Shown in pieces: positions 20,080 through 29,433 of a stretch of 64,000 bases of DNA; within the stretch, counting starts at the first letter, position 1, and each line of letters begins with the position of its first letter. Source of the DNA: Bacillota bacterium (GTDB lineage: Bacteria; Bacillota; Clostridia; Lachnospirales; Lachnospiraceae); the NCBI GenBank assembly GCA_023402845.1, contig JAEYFP010000028.1, positions 1 to 64,000 on the forward strand. The letters are read 5' to 3'. Both the position numbers and the translations under genes were made by a program. Below the pieces are notes generated by a model. That model was not told the origin of the DNA and made no database searches. It was given only the letters and a program-made list of their open reading frames with translations.

Positions 20080-21081
20080 TTATGCCAACTCTGAGAAGTA
20101 CTTAATTGTTCTAACCATCTGGCTTACATAGGAGTTCTCATTATCATACCATGAAACCACCTGTACAAGGTTGTCAGAGCCAACCATTGTCTGTGTAGAA
20201 TCAAAGATAGAACCGTATGTGCTGCCTACAACATCTGAAGAAACGATTTCATCTTCGTTGTACTGGAAAGATTCTGTAGCTGCTGCCTTCATGGCTGCGT
20301 TGATTTCATCCTTTGTAACGGACTTGTCTACAGTTGCAACAAGAATCGTTGTGGAACCTGTAGGGGTCGGTACACGCTGCGCGGAACCGATCAGCTTGCC
20401 GTTCAGTTCAGGAATTACAAGGCCGATTGCCTTAGCAGCGCCTGTTGAGTTAGGAACGATATTGACAGCGCCTGCACGAGATCTTCTAAGGTCACCCTTT
20501 CTCTGCGGTCCGTCAAGGATCATCTGATCGCCTGTATAAGCGTGGATTGTGCTCATGATACCGGACTTGATGCCTGCAAGATCATTTAATGCCTTAGCCA
20601 TCGGTGCAAGGCAGTTTGTCGTACAGGAAGCAGCGGAAATAACCGTATCTTCCGGCTTTAATACCGTATGGTTTACATTATAAACAACTGTAGGAAGATC
20701 GTTTCCGGCAGGTGCGGAAATAACAACCTTGCGGGCACCTGCTGTAATATGAGCAGAAGCCTTTTCTTTTGATGTGTAGAAGCCTGTACACTCAAGAACT
20801 ACGTCTACGCTTAATTCTCCCCAAGGAAGCTTGGAAGCGTCTGCTTCTTTGTAAATCGTGATCTTCTTTCCATCAACTGTGATAGAATCCTCACCGGCTG
20901 TTACCTTATCAGCCAATGCGTACTTACCCTGTGATGAATCATACTTTAAAAGATGAGCCAACATCGTAGGACTTGTTAAATCGTTGATTGCTACTACTTC
21001 GTATCCCGGAGCATTAAACATCTGTCTGAATGCAAGACGGCCGATACGACCAAAACCATTAATTGCTACTTTTACTGCCAT
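20080..21081 (-). CDS. gapA: Glyceraldehyde-3-phosphate dehydrogenase, type I
   Basis: Oxidises glyceraldehyde 3-phosphate with NAD and phosphate to 1,3-bisphosphoglycerate. 333 residues. The Rossmann motif is INGFGRIGR at 8-15. Asp34 after the second strand indicates NAD rather than NADP. The catalytic Cys153 lies in ASCTTNCLAP and His180 in STIHAYTGDQ. AGGAGG lies about 9 bases before the ATG. It is the first gene of the glycolytic series on this strand. The terminator-like hairpin after it suggests that gapA is made in excess over pgk and tpiA, as is common (inference). Confidence 0.98.
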   Translation of the reverse strand: MAVKVAINGFGRIGRLAFRQMFNAPGYEVVAINDLTSPTMLAHLLKYDSSQGKYALADKVTAGEDSITVDGKKITIYKEADASKLPWGELSVDVVLECTGFYTSKEKASAHITAGARKVVISAPAGNDLPTVVYNVNHTVLKPEDTVISAASCTTNCLAPMAKALNDLAGIKSGIMSTIHAYTGDQMILDGPQRKGDLRRSRAGAVNIVPNSTGAAKAIGLVIPELNGKLIGSAQRVPTPTGSTTILVATVDKSVTKDEINAAMKAAATESFQYNEDEIVSSDVVGSTYGSIFDSTQTMVGSDNLVQVVSWYDNENSYVSQMVRTIKYFSELA

Positions 21082-21335
21082 TTTAAAATTCCTCCTAGGT
21101 TTATAGTTAAAACTTAAGCACGCAATAAGTAAACGTGCAAATTTTATCAGCAGATATATTTTACCTAATCTATCCGGAAATTACAAGTGTCAATTTGTAT
21201 AATCATTAAAAAATCTTCGTATTTTTATTGTGCAATCCTATTATCTATCTTTTTTTCCCATTATCCTGTATACTATCAGTATGCATATCCGCATCCTGAT
21301 TATTGATACAGGATACACGAAGGGAGAACAATTCG

Positions 21336-22151
21336 ATGGGAATTATAGGCGACTTTCATCTGCATACTTCTTTTTCAAGTGACAGCGAAGCCCCGATGGC
21401 CTCCATGATAGAGCAAGGCATCGCAGCCGGGCTGTCCCACTTATGCATTACGGAGCATATGGATAAGGATTATGTGCGGCGGACACCGGAGGATTTTGAT
21501 TTCGAAGTGGATACGGATTCTTATTATCAAGCTTACCAAGCACTGCGTTTACGCTACAAGGCGCAAATCAAGGTACTGTTTGGCATTGAACTCGGTCTGC
21601 AGCCTCATGTTGCCGATTTTTACAGACAATATATCTCTGACTATCCGTTTGATTTTATTCTTGGTTCCTCTCATATTTGCCACAGGAGAGATCCCTATTT
21701 TCCCGACTTTTATGAACATCGGGCCGAGGAGGATGCCTACCGGGAATATTTTGAAAGCATTCTGGAAAATATCCATGCTTTTGATGGCTATGACGTCTAT
21801 GCACATCTGGACTATACAGTGCGCTACGGTCCTAATCAAGACCGGAATTACTCCTATAAAAAATACGCGGATATCCTCGACTGTATTCTGCGTGAATTAA
21901 TTGTTCAGGGGAAGGGCATCGAGATTAATACGGGCGGCTTTCGGTATGGGCTTTCACACCCAAATCCAACCGAAGACATCCTGAAACGCTACCTGTCTCT
22001 CGGCGGAGAAATCATCACAATCGGCTCCGATGCACATAGCCCCGCACATATCGCTTACGAATTTGAACGAGTTTCTTCCATATTAAAAGAATGCGGCTTT
22101 CGGTATTATACGATATTTGAAAATAGAATAGCGGAGTTTGTGAAATTGTAG
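21336..22151 (+). CDS. PHP-domain phosphatase, histidinol-phosphatase (HisJ/HisK) family
   Basis: 271 residues with the PHP metal ligands in order: DFHLHTSFSSDS (His8, His10), CITEHMD (His41), FGIELGLQ, LGSSHI, YAHLDYTVRY and IGSDAHSPAHI. The family hydrolyses phosphate monoesters, classically histidinol phosphate in histidine synthesis. No other his gene is nearby, so the substrate is not settled by context. Start: ATG at 21336 with AAGGGAG about 9 bases upstream; a TTG at 21303 in frame is unsupported. A terminator hairpin overlaps its stop codon. Confidence 0.85.
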   Translation: MGIIGDFHLHTSFSSDSEAPMASMIEQGIAAGLSHLCITEHMDKDYVRRTPEDFDFEVDTDSYYQAYQALRLRYKAQIKVLFGIELGLQPHVADFYRQYISDYPFDFILGSSHICHRRDPYFPDFYEHRAEEDAYREYFESILENIHAFDGYDVYAHLDYTVRYGPNQDRNYSYKKYADILDCILRELIVQGKGIEINTGGFRYGLSHPNPTEDILKRYLSLGGEIITIGSDAHSPAHIAYEFERVSSILKECGFRYYTIFENRIAEFVKL

Positions 22152-22169
22152 TCCTTTCACAAGCTCCGC
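22131..22169 (+). terminator. Terminator overlapping the PHP phosphatase stop codon
   Basis: GCGGAGTTTGTGAAA (22131-22145) pairs with 22155-22169 with one G-U wobble, 9-base loop. A run of T follows shortly after. The stem includes the last codons of the gene. Confidence 0.75.
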
Positions 22170-22226
22170 CGTAAAATTTTTTTAACACAAAAACGTCCGC
22201 CGGCAAACAAATCTTTTATCAAATCA

Positions 22227-23300
22227 TCACTTGATCGTTCCGCCGCCATATACATAATTATTTTCATAAAGCACAACTGCCTGCCCCGGCGTCACAGCAC
22301 GCACCGGTTCGTCAAAAACGACGCGCATATTATCCTCATCAACTTTATAAAGTGTACAAGGGCTTCCGCTATGGCTGTAACGAATCTTTGCCGTCACTCT
22401 TTTTTTATCTTCAATTTCTTCTGAAGCCATCGCATTCAGTCGGTTACAAAAAAGCTCCTTCGTAAATACATCTTCGTTTTCACCGATCACAATCTCATTT
22501 GTCTCTGGTCTGATCTCCCGTACAAATACCGGATGGCCCATAGAAAGATTTAAACCCTTGCGCTGTCCGATCGTATAATGGATGACTCCCTTATGCCTGC
22601 CGATCACCGTACCGTCCGCAAGGACAAAGTTCCCCTCTCCCGGCACACGATCCGGTGCCGTTTCCTGAATAAACCGGCTATAATCATTATCCGGCACAAA
22701 ACAGATATCCTGGCTGTCAGGTTTTTGTGCTACAAGCAGACCGATTTCTTCCGCAATTTTTCTAATTTCTTCCTTTGTATAGCTGCCTACCGGCATAAGT
22801 GTATGGGCCAACTGCTCCTGTGTCAGATTATAGAGCGCATAAGTCTGATCCTTTGAGGAGGGCGCCATCTGCAGCGTATACCTGCCATTGGGCAGCTTTA
22901 TCACGTTCGCATAATGCCCTGTCGCGATAAAGTCTGCTCCGATATCCAAGCTTCGCTTCAAAAGAGACTCCCATTTTACATAGCGGTTACAGGCAATACA
23001 CGGATTAGGCGTTCTGCCCTGCAAATATTCCGTCACAAAATAGTCCATAACCTGCTCTTTAAATTCCCGTTTAAAATTCATCACATAATAAGGAATGTTA
23101 AGAAGCTGCGCAACTCTCCTTGCATCATCCACCGCGGACAGACCGCAGCAGCCGCCGTTCTCTTCCTTGCACTCCTCAGCCTCATCCTGCCAAATCTGCA
23201 TCGTCGCTCCGATCACCTCGTAGCCCTGTTCCTTCAACAGATAAGCTGCCACTGAGGAATCCACACCGCCGGACATGCCGACTACTACCTTTTCTCTCAT
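22227..23300 (-). CDS. mnmA: tRNA-specific 2-thiouridylase
   Basis: Places sulfur on U34 of Lys, Glu and Gln tRNAs, using sulfur from a cysteine desulfurase. 357 residues, usual length. P-loop SGGVDSS at 10-16, the catalytic cysteines in NPCIACNRYVKW and KPDSQDICFV, and the C-terminal barrel are present. The start codon abuts the iscU stop with no gap, so the two are translationally coupled. It is the last gene of nifS-iscU-mnmA. Confidence 0.97.
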   Translation of the reverse strand: MREKVVVGMSGGVDSSVAAYLLKEQGYEVIGATMQIWQDEAEECKEENGGCCGLSAVDDARRVAQLLNIPYYVMNFKREFKEQVMDYFVTEYLQGRTPNPCIACNRYVKWESLLKRSLDIGADFIATGHYANVIKLPNGRYTLQMAPSSKDQTYALYNLTQEQLAHTLMPVGSYTKEEIRKIAEEIGLLVAQKPDSQDICFVPDNDYSRFIQETAPDRVPGEGNFVLADGTVIGRHKGVIHYTIGQRKGLNLSMGHPVFVREIRPETNEIVIGENEDVFTKELFCNRLNAMASEEIEDKKRVTAKIRYSHSGSPCTLYKVDEDNMRVVFDEPVRAVTPGQAVVLYENNYVYGGGTIK

Positions 23301-23741
23301 TTAATAGTCTTCTCCGCCTTCTTCGCCTTCGTGAATATCGGACTTCGGTTTGCTTAAGCCTTCAATGCTAATGTGATTTTTCTCCGCATAATCCCAGAGT
23401 GCCGCATGAATTGCTTCCTCCGCCAAAAGTGAACAGTGCACCTTCACCGGAGGAAGCCCGTCAAGCGCCTCCATGACTGCTTTATTTGTAATTCGCAAAG
23501 CTTCTTGGATAGATTTCCCTTTTACAAGCTCCGTCGCCATGCTGCTCGTAGCAACCGCAGCACCGCAGCCAAACGTCTTAAACTTTACATCTCTGATGAT
23601 CCTATTTTCATCGATATCGAGATACATACGCATAATATCGCCGCATTTTGCATTTCCGACTGTGCCGACACCGCTCGCATTTTCTATTTCTCCTACATTT
23701 CTGGGATTGGAAAAATGATCCATCACTTTTTCACTGTACAT
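23301..23741 (-). CDS. iscU: Iron-sulfur cluster scaffold protein, IscU/NifU N-terminal type
   Basis: 146 residues. Scaffold on which a Fe-S cluster is built with sulfur from the adjacent desulfurase. The three ligand cysteines are Cys33 (NAKCGD), Cys59 (FGCGAA) and Cys103 (VHCSLLA), and the conserved Asp35 is there. The acidic, Gly-rich tail is an odd feature. I chose the ATG at 23741 (MYSEKVMDHF, the family's usual N terminus) with AGAGGA 6 bases upstream. The 24 extra residues possible from 23813 are not family-like. It lies between nifS and mnmA, pointing to shared use for Fe-S and tRNA sulfur. Confidence 0.95.
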   Translation of the reverse strand: MYSEKVMDHFSNPRNVGEIENASGVGTVGNAKCGDIMRMYLDIDENRIIRDVKFKTFGCGAAVATSSMATELVKGKSIQEALRITNKAVMEALDGLPPVKVHCSLLAEEAIHAALWDYAEKNHISIEGLSKPKSDIHEGEEGGEDY

Positions 23742-23839
23742 ATCGGTTCCTCTTTCCTGCGTTTTATGTGTTTTATTCCTGCTTTTTATTCTCGCTGTAC
23801 CAATCTTCTCCAACTGATCAGATTGCTATTCACCGGAAT

Positions 23840-25027
23840 TTATTCCTGTGCATGTTTTTTCAAAAAATCCTCATAAAGAGGCGACATGTCCCGAAGCTTT
23901 TTTACAATAGTTTTAACCTTATCCACGGTAAAATCAAGCTCTCCTTCCGTCGTCTCCTCGCTCAGCGTCAGACGCAGAGAGCCGTGTGCGATTTCATGAG
24001 GCAGCCCGATTGCCAAAAGCACATGCGAAGGGTCCAGAGAGCCTGACGTACATGCCGAACCGCTGGAGCCGCAAATGCCTTCCATATCAAGCATAATGAG
24101 CAGCGATTCTCCTTCAATAAACTGAAAACTGAAATTTGCATTATTCGGAAGCCGGTTTGCCCGGTCGCCGTTTAGTCTCGTATAAGGTACTTCCTTCAAA
24201 ATCCTGTCAATCAGATAATCTCTCAGCGCAATTTCCCGCTTTGTCTTTTCTTCCATAATCGAAAGCGCACGTTCCACAGCCTTCCCGAAACCGACGATAC
24301 CCGGCACATTTTCCGTACCGGCTCTCCTTCCCCGCTCCTGGCCGCCGCCATGCACAAAGGATCGCAACTTCAGACCCTTTCTGATATATAAAAATCCGAT
24401 TCCTTTCGGTCCGTTCAGCTTATGGCCGCTTGCCGAAAGCAGGTCAATGTGAAATTCATCCACATTAATCGGAATCTGACCGAATGCCTGTACCGCATCC
24501 GTATGGAACAAAATGCCCTTCTCATGGGCAAGTTCGCCGATTTCCTGAACCGGCTGAAGCGTACCGATCTCATTATTGGCAAACATGATGGAAATTAATA
24601 TCGTATCCGGGCGGATCGCCTTTTTCAGGCTGTCCATGCATAGAACGCCATTCTCATCCACATCGACGTAGGTAACTTCAAATCCTTTCTTTTCCAAATA
24701 CTCACATGTATGCAAAACCGCATGATGTTCTATTTTTGATGTGATGATATGTCTGCCCTTCGCAGCATATGCTTCCACGGCTTCCTTAATTGCCCAATTA
24801 TCAGCCTCTGAGCCGCCCGCTGTAAAATAAATTTCATTCGGCTGCGCACCTAATGCATTTGCGATTATTTCACGGCTCTCGGTAACTGCCTTCTTGCTCT
24901 GTGAAGCAAGATCATATACGCTGCTCGGGTTTCCATACAGCTCGGTAAAATAGGGAAGCATCGCCTCCACCACTTCCGGTGCCGTTTTTGTCGTTGCAGC
25001 ATTATCTAAATATATTCTTTTATTCAT
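23840..25027 (-). CDS. nifS: Cysteine desulfurase, NifS/IscS family
   Basis: 395 residues. A PLP enzyme that takes sulfur from cysteine as an enzyme persulfide. Lys203 in SASGHKLNGPKG binds PLP; His in the IEHHAVL segment and Cys326 in the loop GSSGSACTSGS carry out persulfide formation. The cysteine loop length matches the IscS/NifS type, which hands sulfur to scaffolds and to MnmA. It is the first gene of the operon with iscU and mnmA and has a strong promoter upstream. Confidence 0.97.
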   Translation of the reverse strand: MNKRIYLDNAATTKTAPEVVEAMLPYFTELYGNPSSVYDLASQSKKAVTESREIIANALGAQPNEIYFTAGGSEADNWAIKEAVEAYAAKGRHIITSKIEHHAVLHTCEYLEKKGFEVTYVDVDENGVLCMDSLKKAIRPDTILISIMFANNEIGTLQPVQEIGELAHEKGILFHTDAVQAFGQIPINVDEFHIDLLSASGHKLNGPKGIGFLYIRKGLKLRSFVHGGGQERGRRAGTENVPGIVGFGKAVERALSIMEEKTKREIALRDYLIDRILKEVPYTRLNGDRANRLPNNANFSFQFIEGESLLIMLDMEGICGSSGSACTSGSLDPSHVLLAIGLPHEIAHGSLRLTLSEETTEGELDFTVDKVKTIVKKLRDMSPLYEDFLKKHAQE

Positions 25028-25083
25028 AATTCAGCACTCCTGTCTTCATTTCCTAGTAAACCACTTCGAATTTATCTATGTGC

Positions 25084-25112
25084 ATCATAGCACTACATTT
25101 TCGTTCTGTCAA
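25084..25112 (-). promoter_or_regulatory. Sigma-A promoter of nifS-iscU-mnmA
   Basis: On the minus strand a perfect TTGACA (25112-25107) and TATGAT (25089-25084) are spaced 17 bases, about 57 bases before the nifS start. Confidence 0.8.
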
Positions 25113-25157
25113 CAAACCCCCTTGAATATACTAAAGCAAATGCAATCAGGTGATTTT

Positions 25158-26555
25158 ATGTACGAAAAAAACGCACATCCGCTCATCACGGGAACACTTA
25201 TTTTGACACTTGCGGGCTTTTTGAGCAGAATTATAGGCTTCTTCTATAGAATATTCCTCTCACAGACAATCGGTGCGGAAGGAATCGGTATTTACCAATT
25301 GGTCACTCCTGTTTTCGTTATCTGCTTTTCGGTTGCGGCAGCCGGCATGCAAAGCGCGATCTCCCGCTTTGTTGCGGCATCCTATGCAAAACCGGACGAG
25401 CGGGAAGCCAAGCTGTTTTTGTTCTGCGGCTGTTTTCTTTCTCTTCTGATTTCCATATTTCTGGCCGTTATACTCTATCGCAATGCCGGATTAATTTCCG
25501 AGAAACTGATTTTAGAAAAACGCTGCGAGCCGCTTGTAAAGATTCTGGCATTCTCCCTTCCGCTTGAAAGCATTCATGCTTGTATCAGCGGATTCTATTT
25601 TGGTATTAAAGATTCCCGGCTGCCTGCCGTTTCCCAGCTTGTCGAGCAACTCACTCGCGTTCTTTTCGTCTGCGCATTATTTACCTATTACCGATTTACA
25701 AAACACCCCTTCACACTTTCGGTTGTCGTGTTAGGCACGGTTGTCGGTGAGCTGTTTTCCGTGCTTTTGTGTATCGCATTTTTGAAATCCCATTTTCAAA
25801 AGCAATCTGCCCAAGGTTCTTCTTCCTTATGGAAATCCACCATCCGCACCGCGCGCCTCACCATTTCGCAGATATTTGACAAGCTCGTTTGCTTTTCTCT
25901 GCCACTCACCGCAAACCGGACGATTGTCAGCCTTTTGTGCAGTGTAGAAGCGGTTTATATCCCGAGCAGGCTGCAGGCCTACGGCTATTCGACTGCTGAC
26001 GCCTTAAGCATTTACGGAATCTTCACCGGCATGGCACTCCCGCTCATCTTATTCCCGTCAGCAATCACAAATTCTGCTGCAGTGATGCTCCTGCCGGTCG
26101 TATCCGAATCTGAAATGACCGGAAACAGCCGTTTTCTTTTAAAAACAATCCGCCGCACCGCTGCCTCTTGCATTTCGATCGGTTTCGTCTGTACACTTGC
26201 TTTCCTTGTATTCGGAGATTTTGCCGGGTATTTCCTGTTTCATAACCGGCTTGCCGGAAGCTTTATCACAACCCTAAGCTTTATTTGTCCGTTTTTGTAC
26301 TTAAACACGGCTCTTGCGAGCATTTTACACGGGCTCGGAAAAACCATGCCGGCCTTTTTAATCAACTGTGCTGCCATCGGCATCCGTTTATTTTTTACGT
26401 TTTTCTTAATTCCTCAGATCGGTATCAAGGCTGTCCTCTACGGGCTTCTGGCAAGTCAGATTCTTTCTGCCGTCCTGCATCTGCTTTCTTTAAACAAAGC
26501 CGGATATCCACTATTTACACCGCCTTATAATTTCAAGTTGAAAAAACACTTTTAA
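25158..26555 (+). CDS. spoVB: SpoVB-like polysaccharide/lipid II flippase, MATE-like (MOP) superfamily
   Basis: 465 residues, almost wholly hydrophobic, with about 14 predicted membrane helices. The N terminus (LITGTLILTLAGFLSRIIGF, then RIFLSQTIGAEGIGIYQL) is characteristic of SpoVB/MurJ-type flippases, which move lipid-linked sugars across the membrane. SpoVB supports spore cortex synthesis in Bacillus. The ATG at 25158 has AGGTGATT just upstream; the ORF could extend 26 codons, but that part is not family-like. Divergent from nifS. The 3' end contains the promoter of the next gene. Confidence 0.88.
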   Translation: MYEKNAHPLITGTLILTLAGFLSRIIGFFYRIFLSQTIGAEGIGIYQLVTPVFVICFSVAAAGMQSAISRFVAASYAKPDEREAKLFLFCGCFLSLLISIFLAVILYRNAGLISEKLILEKRCEPLVKILAFSLPLESIHACISGFYFGIKDSRLPAVSQLVEQLTRVLFVCALFTYYRFTKHPFTLSVVVLGTVVGELFSVLLCIAFLKSHFQKQSAQGSSSLWKSTIRTARLTISQIFDKLVCFSLPLTANRTIVSLLCSVEAVYIPSRLQAYGYSTADALSIYGIFTGMALPLILFPSAITNSAAVMLLPVVSESEMTGNSRFLLKTIRRTAASCISIGFVCTLAFLVFGDFAGYFLFHNRLAGSFITTLSFICPFLYLNTALASILHGLGKTMPAFLINCAAIGIRLFFTFFLIPQIGIKAVLYGLLASQILSAVLHLLSLNKAGYPLFTPPYNFKLKKHF

Positions 26556-26566
26556 TCATGTATGAT
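26538..26566 (+). promoter_or_regulatory. Promoter of the DAHP synthase gene
   Basis: TTGAAA (26538-26543), 17-base spacer, TATGAT (26561-26566). The -35 box lies inside the last codons of the spoVB-like gene. Confidence 0.65.
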
Positions 26567-26612
26567 AGGCTATGTGATCTATGAATGAAGCATAAGAAAA
26601 AGAGGAATACCA

Positions 26613-27641
26613 ATGAGCTTTGAATTTGTAAAAAGGCTTCCTACTCCGGAGCAGATTCGGGAGGAATTGCCCTTATCTAAAAATTTGATTCAGTTAAAAA
26701 AAGAACGGGACAGGCAAGTAGCCGATGTCATTATGGGAACGACAGACCGGTTTCTTGTAATCATCGGTCCATGCTCGGCAGATAACGAGGATGCAGTCTG
26801 TGACTATATTTCTCGTCTTGTCAAGGTACAGGAGGAAACAAAGGATCGTCTTTTGATCGTCCCGAGAATTTATACAAACAAGCCACGTACAACCGGTTCC
26901 GGCTACAAAGGAATCGTCCACCAGCCCGACCCGGAAAAAAAGCCTGATTTTATGCAGGGACTTCTCGCCATGCGCAAAATGCATATCCGCGCCATGACAG
27001 AAAGTGGGCTGACTGCTGCGGACGAAATGCTCTATCCTGACAATTGGGGCTACGTCTCCGATATTTTGTCTTATGTCGCCATTGGCGCCCGTTCTGTCGA
27101 AGACCAGCAACACCGAATCACCGTCAGCGGCTTCGATGTGGCAAGTGGTATGAAAAACCCCACAAGCGGCGATTTTTCAGTTATGCTCAATTCGGTGGTG
27201 GCCGCACAAAATCCGCACAGCTTTATCTATCGCGGCTGGGAAGTGAAAACATCCGGCAATCCGCTCGCACATACTATTTTGCGCGGCGCTGTCGACAAAC
27301 ATGGCTCCAATATTCCAAACTATCATTATGAGGACTTGAACCGTCTTCTTTCCATGTACGGAGAGCGGGATTTACAATATCCAGCAACGATCATTGACGC
27401 TAATCACTCCAATTCCAACAAGGAATACGGAGAGCAGATCCGCATCGTTAAGGAGGTCCTGCACAGCCGCCGCCTAAGTCCTGATATCCGCGGACTTGTT
27501 AAGGGTGTGATGATTGAAAGCTACATTGAACCGGGCTGTCAGAAAATTGAGGACCATATTTATGGAAAATCCATTACAGATCCCTGCCTCGGCTGGGAGA
27601 GTTCCAAAAATCTCCTGTATGAAATTGCGGAACTGGCTTGA
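26613..27641 (+). CDS. aroF: 3-deoxy-7-phosphoheptulonate (DAHP) synthase, class I AroF/G/H type
   Basis: 342 residues. Condenses phosphoenolpyruvate and erythrose 4-phosphate, the first step of aromatic amino acid synthesis. Motifs of the class I enzyme are present: IGPCSADN, VPRIYTNKPRTT, GLTAADEML, GFDVASGMKNPTSG, IDANHSNSNKE and GVMIESYIEPG. The N-terminal extension typical of feedback-regulated AroFGH forms is present. Whether it senses Phe, Tyr or Trp cannot be read here. AGAGGA lies 7 bases before the ATG. It stands alone, converging on xerD. Confidence 0.95.
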   Translation: MSFEFVKRLPTPEQIREELPLSKNLIQLKKERDRQVADVIMGTTDRFLVIIGPCSADNEDAVCDYISRLVKVQEETKDRLLIVPRIYTNKPRTTGSGYKGIVHQPDPEKKPDFMQGLLAMRKMHIRAMTESGLTAADEMLYPDNWGYVSDILSYVAIGARSVEDQQHRITVSGFDVASGMKNPTSGDFSVMLNSVVAAQNPHSFIYRGWEVKTSGNPLAHTILRGAVDKHGSNIPNYHYEDLNRLLSMYGERDLQYPATIIDANHSNSNKEYGEQIRIVKEVLHSRRLSPDIRGLVKGVMIESYIEPGCQKIEDHIYGKSITDPCLGWESSKNLLYEIAELA

Positions 27642-27662
27642 GAAAAGCTGCTTAGCTCCTTT

Positions 27663-27706
27663 CATAAAAATACCGCTCATGATTCTAAAAGAGCGGTATT
27701 TTTATG
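27663..27706. terminator. Bidirectional terminator between aroF and xerD
   Basis: CATAAAAATACCGCTC (27663-27678) and its exact complement (27691-27706) surround a 12-base loop, giving T-rich arms on both strands. Confidence 0.9.
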
Positions 27707-27713
27707 AAGCTTC

Positions 27714-28598
27714 TCACCGGCGCGGATGCGCCCTTGTGTATACCTCGCGAATTCTATTGTGATTCATTGTCGCATAGATCTGTGTTGTCGATATATCGGA
27801 ATGTCCGAGCATTTCCTGTACGGAGCGCAAATCCGCACCATTTTCCACAAGATGCGCAGCGAATGAATGGCGTAACGTGTGAGGCGTAATATCTGCCGTA
27901 ATACCTGCCTTCTTCGCATAATACTTGATCAGCTTCCAAAAGCCCTGACGACTCATTTTCTTACCCGAACAATTTGCAAACAGAACAGCAGAATCCGTAT
28001 CCTCAACCATGGCCGATCTGGATGACTCCAGATATCGAATCAGGGCATGTCTTGCCTCATTGCCAAACGGAATAGCCCTTTCTTTGTTCGCATCCCTGCA
28101 CATAATATAGTTCATCTGCATATTCACATCCGAGATTTCAAGATTGATCAGCTCGGAAACGCGAATACCTGTCGCATACAAAATCTCCAGCATCGCCTTA
28201 TCGCGGATTTCCTTTGGTGTATCGCCCTTCGGCTGTTCCAACAGACGAACAACTTCCTCCATAGTAAGGATCTCCGGAATCTTTTTTTCTATTTTGGGAG
28301 ATTTTAGCTTTTCGGAAGGGTCTTCCTTTAAATCCTGCTCCTTATTACAATAATGAAAAAAAGCCTTCATCGAGGCAATGTTACGGGATACGGTAGCCGC
28401 CGCAAATCCATTCTTCTCCAAGTAAAGAACATAAGAATTCAGGTTTGTTTCCGTAACTTTGTCAAGCTGAACTACATTTTGACTTTCCAGATATTTCTGC
28501 AGCTTGCCAAGATCACGCCGGTAAGACATTTCTGTGTTTGCCGACATTTTTTTCACATTATGTAAATATGTTATGAATCCCAAAATTTCCTGCTCCAT
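27714..28598 (-). CDS. xerD: Tyrosine recombinase XerD
   Basis: 294 residues. Resolves chromosome dimers at dif with XerC. The N-terminal SAM-like DNA-binding domain is followed by the catalytic domain with Arg146 (ATGIRVSEL), Lys172, His240 and Arg243 (HTLRHSF), His266 (LGHSDIS) and the nucleophile Tyr275 (TTQIYATMNH). It is a housekeeping recombinase, not an element integrase: it lies in the conserved nudix-spoIIM-xerD order known from Bacillus and no attachment site or phage gene is near. A G-rich leader precedes the ATG at about 11 bases. Confidence 0.95.
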   Translation of the reverse strand: MEQEILGFITYLHNVKKMSANTEMSYRRDLGKLQKYLESQNVVQLDKVTETNLNSYVLYLEKNGFAAATVSRNIASMKAFFHYCNKEQDLKEDPSEKLKSPKIEKKIPEILTMEEVVRLLEQPKGDTPKEIRDKAMLEILYATGIRVSELINLEISDVNMQMNYIMCRDANKERAIPFGNEARHALIRYLESSRSAMVEDTDSAVLFANCSGKKMSRQGFWKLIKYYAKKAGITADITPHTLRHSFAAHLVENGADLRSVQEMLGHSDISTTQIYATMNHNRIREVYTRAHPRR

Positions 28599-28619
28599 GT
28601 AGTAAATAACCCTTCCCTA

Positions 28620-28642
28620 GGAGAATAAAAACAAAATTCTCC
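28620..28642. repeat. Small inverted repeat in the xerD leader
   Basis: GGAGAAT and ATTCTCC flank an A-rich loop about 22 bases before the xerD start. It could fold in the leader RNA close to the ribosome-binding site; no function is shown. Confidence 0.5.
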
Positions 28643-28738
28643 AATCACTTCATGTTCCATTATAATCAGAAATTTCAAGAAAAGCAATTGCTATTTTTCC
28701 TTATTTTTTCAGTGTTTTCGGTCTTTCGACACAAAAAT

Positions 28739-28782
28739 ACAACATGTCGTTTCAGAATTTTTTCATCATCACAACATGTTGT
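28739..28782. promoter_or_regulatory. Pair of ACAACATGTNGT dyads upstream of xerD
   Basis: ACAACATGTCGT (28739-28750) and the perfect palindrome ACAACATGTTGT (28771-28782) are spaced 32 bases start to start in A/T-rich DNA between spoIIM and xerD. The layout of two near-identical dyads suggests a regulator site, but no regulator is recognised. Confidence 0.4.
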
Positions 28783-28790
28783 AAATTACA

Positions 28791-29372
28791 TTAAAAAAGT
28801 TTTAAAATTTTTTTCAGGATCAATGGATTTACATAACTCTCAAGAAAAACTCCTATTATGGAAACTATAAAAAGAAGTAAAAAAATCAGTGCATACCGAA
28901 AAAAAAATGACCGCCTCCCTCTTCCTCCTTGAATTCCGGATTCATATTCCACATAGAGTCGTTTGTAAATCTCGTTTCCATAGTACAACGCTGCCACAGT
29001 GACCGGCACATAAACGAAGAATTGCGGAAGCATCCCCACCACACAGAGCAAAATCCCCTTCAAGCCGAATCGGATCGTCGCCGCGGAAAGCAGGGCACCG
29101 AAAGCAAAACCAAGCCAGAGCAGATATCCCATCAGATAGATTCCGCCAAACACCGTCAATGAAAAAACTCCGATATATAAAACCGGCATCAGCCGAACCT
29201 GAATACAATATTGAAACAGCCGGGCGCCTTCGATATTCATCGCCGGATATTTTTCCAGAAGATAGGCACTTAAAATCATCACCTGACTGCTGTAATCCTC
29301 ACAAAACAGATTCGCGGCAAGAATTCCGATGCACATGCCGGCCAGAAAAATAAACATCCATTTTTTCTTCAT
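28791..29372 (-). CDS. spoIIM: Stage II sporulation protein M
   Basis: 193 residues from the ATG at 29372 (MKKKWMFIFLAGMCIG, the usual N terminus). SpoIIM forms the DMP complex with SpoIID and SpoIIP that remodels peptidoglycan during engulfment. About five membrane helices are visible, with the conserved GFAFGALLSAATIRFGLKG segment in the middle. An in-frame extension to 29483 overlaps the nudix gene and is rejected. It lies between the nudix gene and xerD. Confidence 0.92.
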   Translation of the reverse strand: MKKKWMFIFLAGMCIGILAANLFCEDYSSQVMILSAYLLEKYPAMNIEGARLFQYCIQVRLMPVLYIGVFSLTVFGGIYLMGYLLWLGFAFGALLSAATIRFGLKGILLCVVGMLPQFFVYVPVTVAALYYGNEIYKRLYVEYESGIQGGRGRRSFFFRYALIFLLLFIVSIIGVFLESYVNPLILKKILKLF

Positions 29373-29433
29373 CAATTCCCATACCCCTGCAACAATATAT
29401 GCAGAGGACAGAAAAAAAATACACAGAGCAGAC

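Noticed and set aside
27714..28598. Tyrosine recombinase as evidence of an integrated element.
   Set aside because: Length, motifs and the nudix-spoIIM-xerD order identify housekeeping XerD. No attachment repeats or element genes are nearby.
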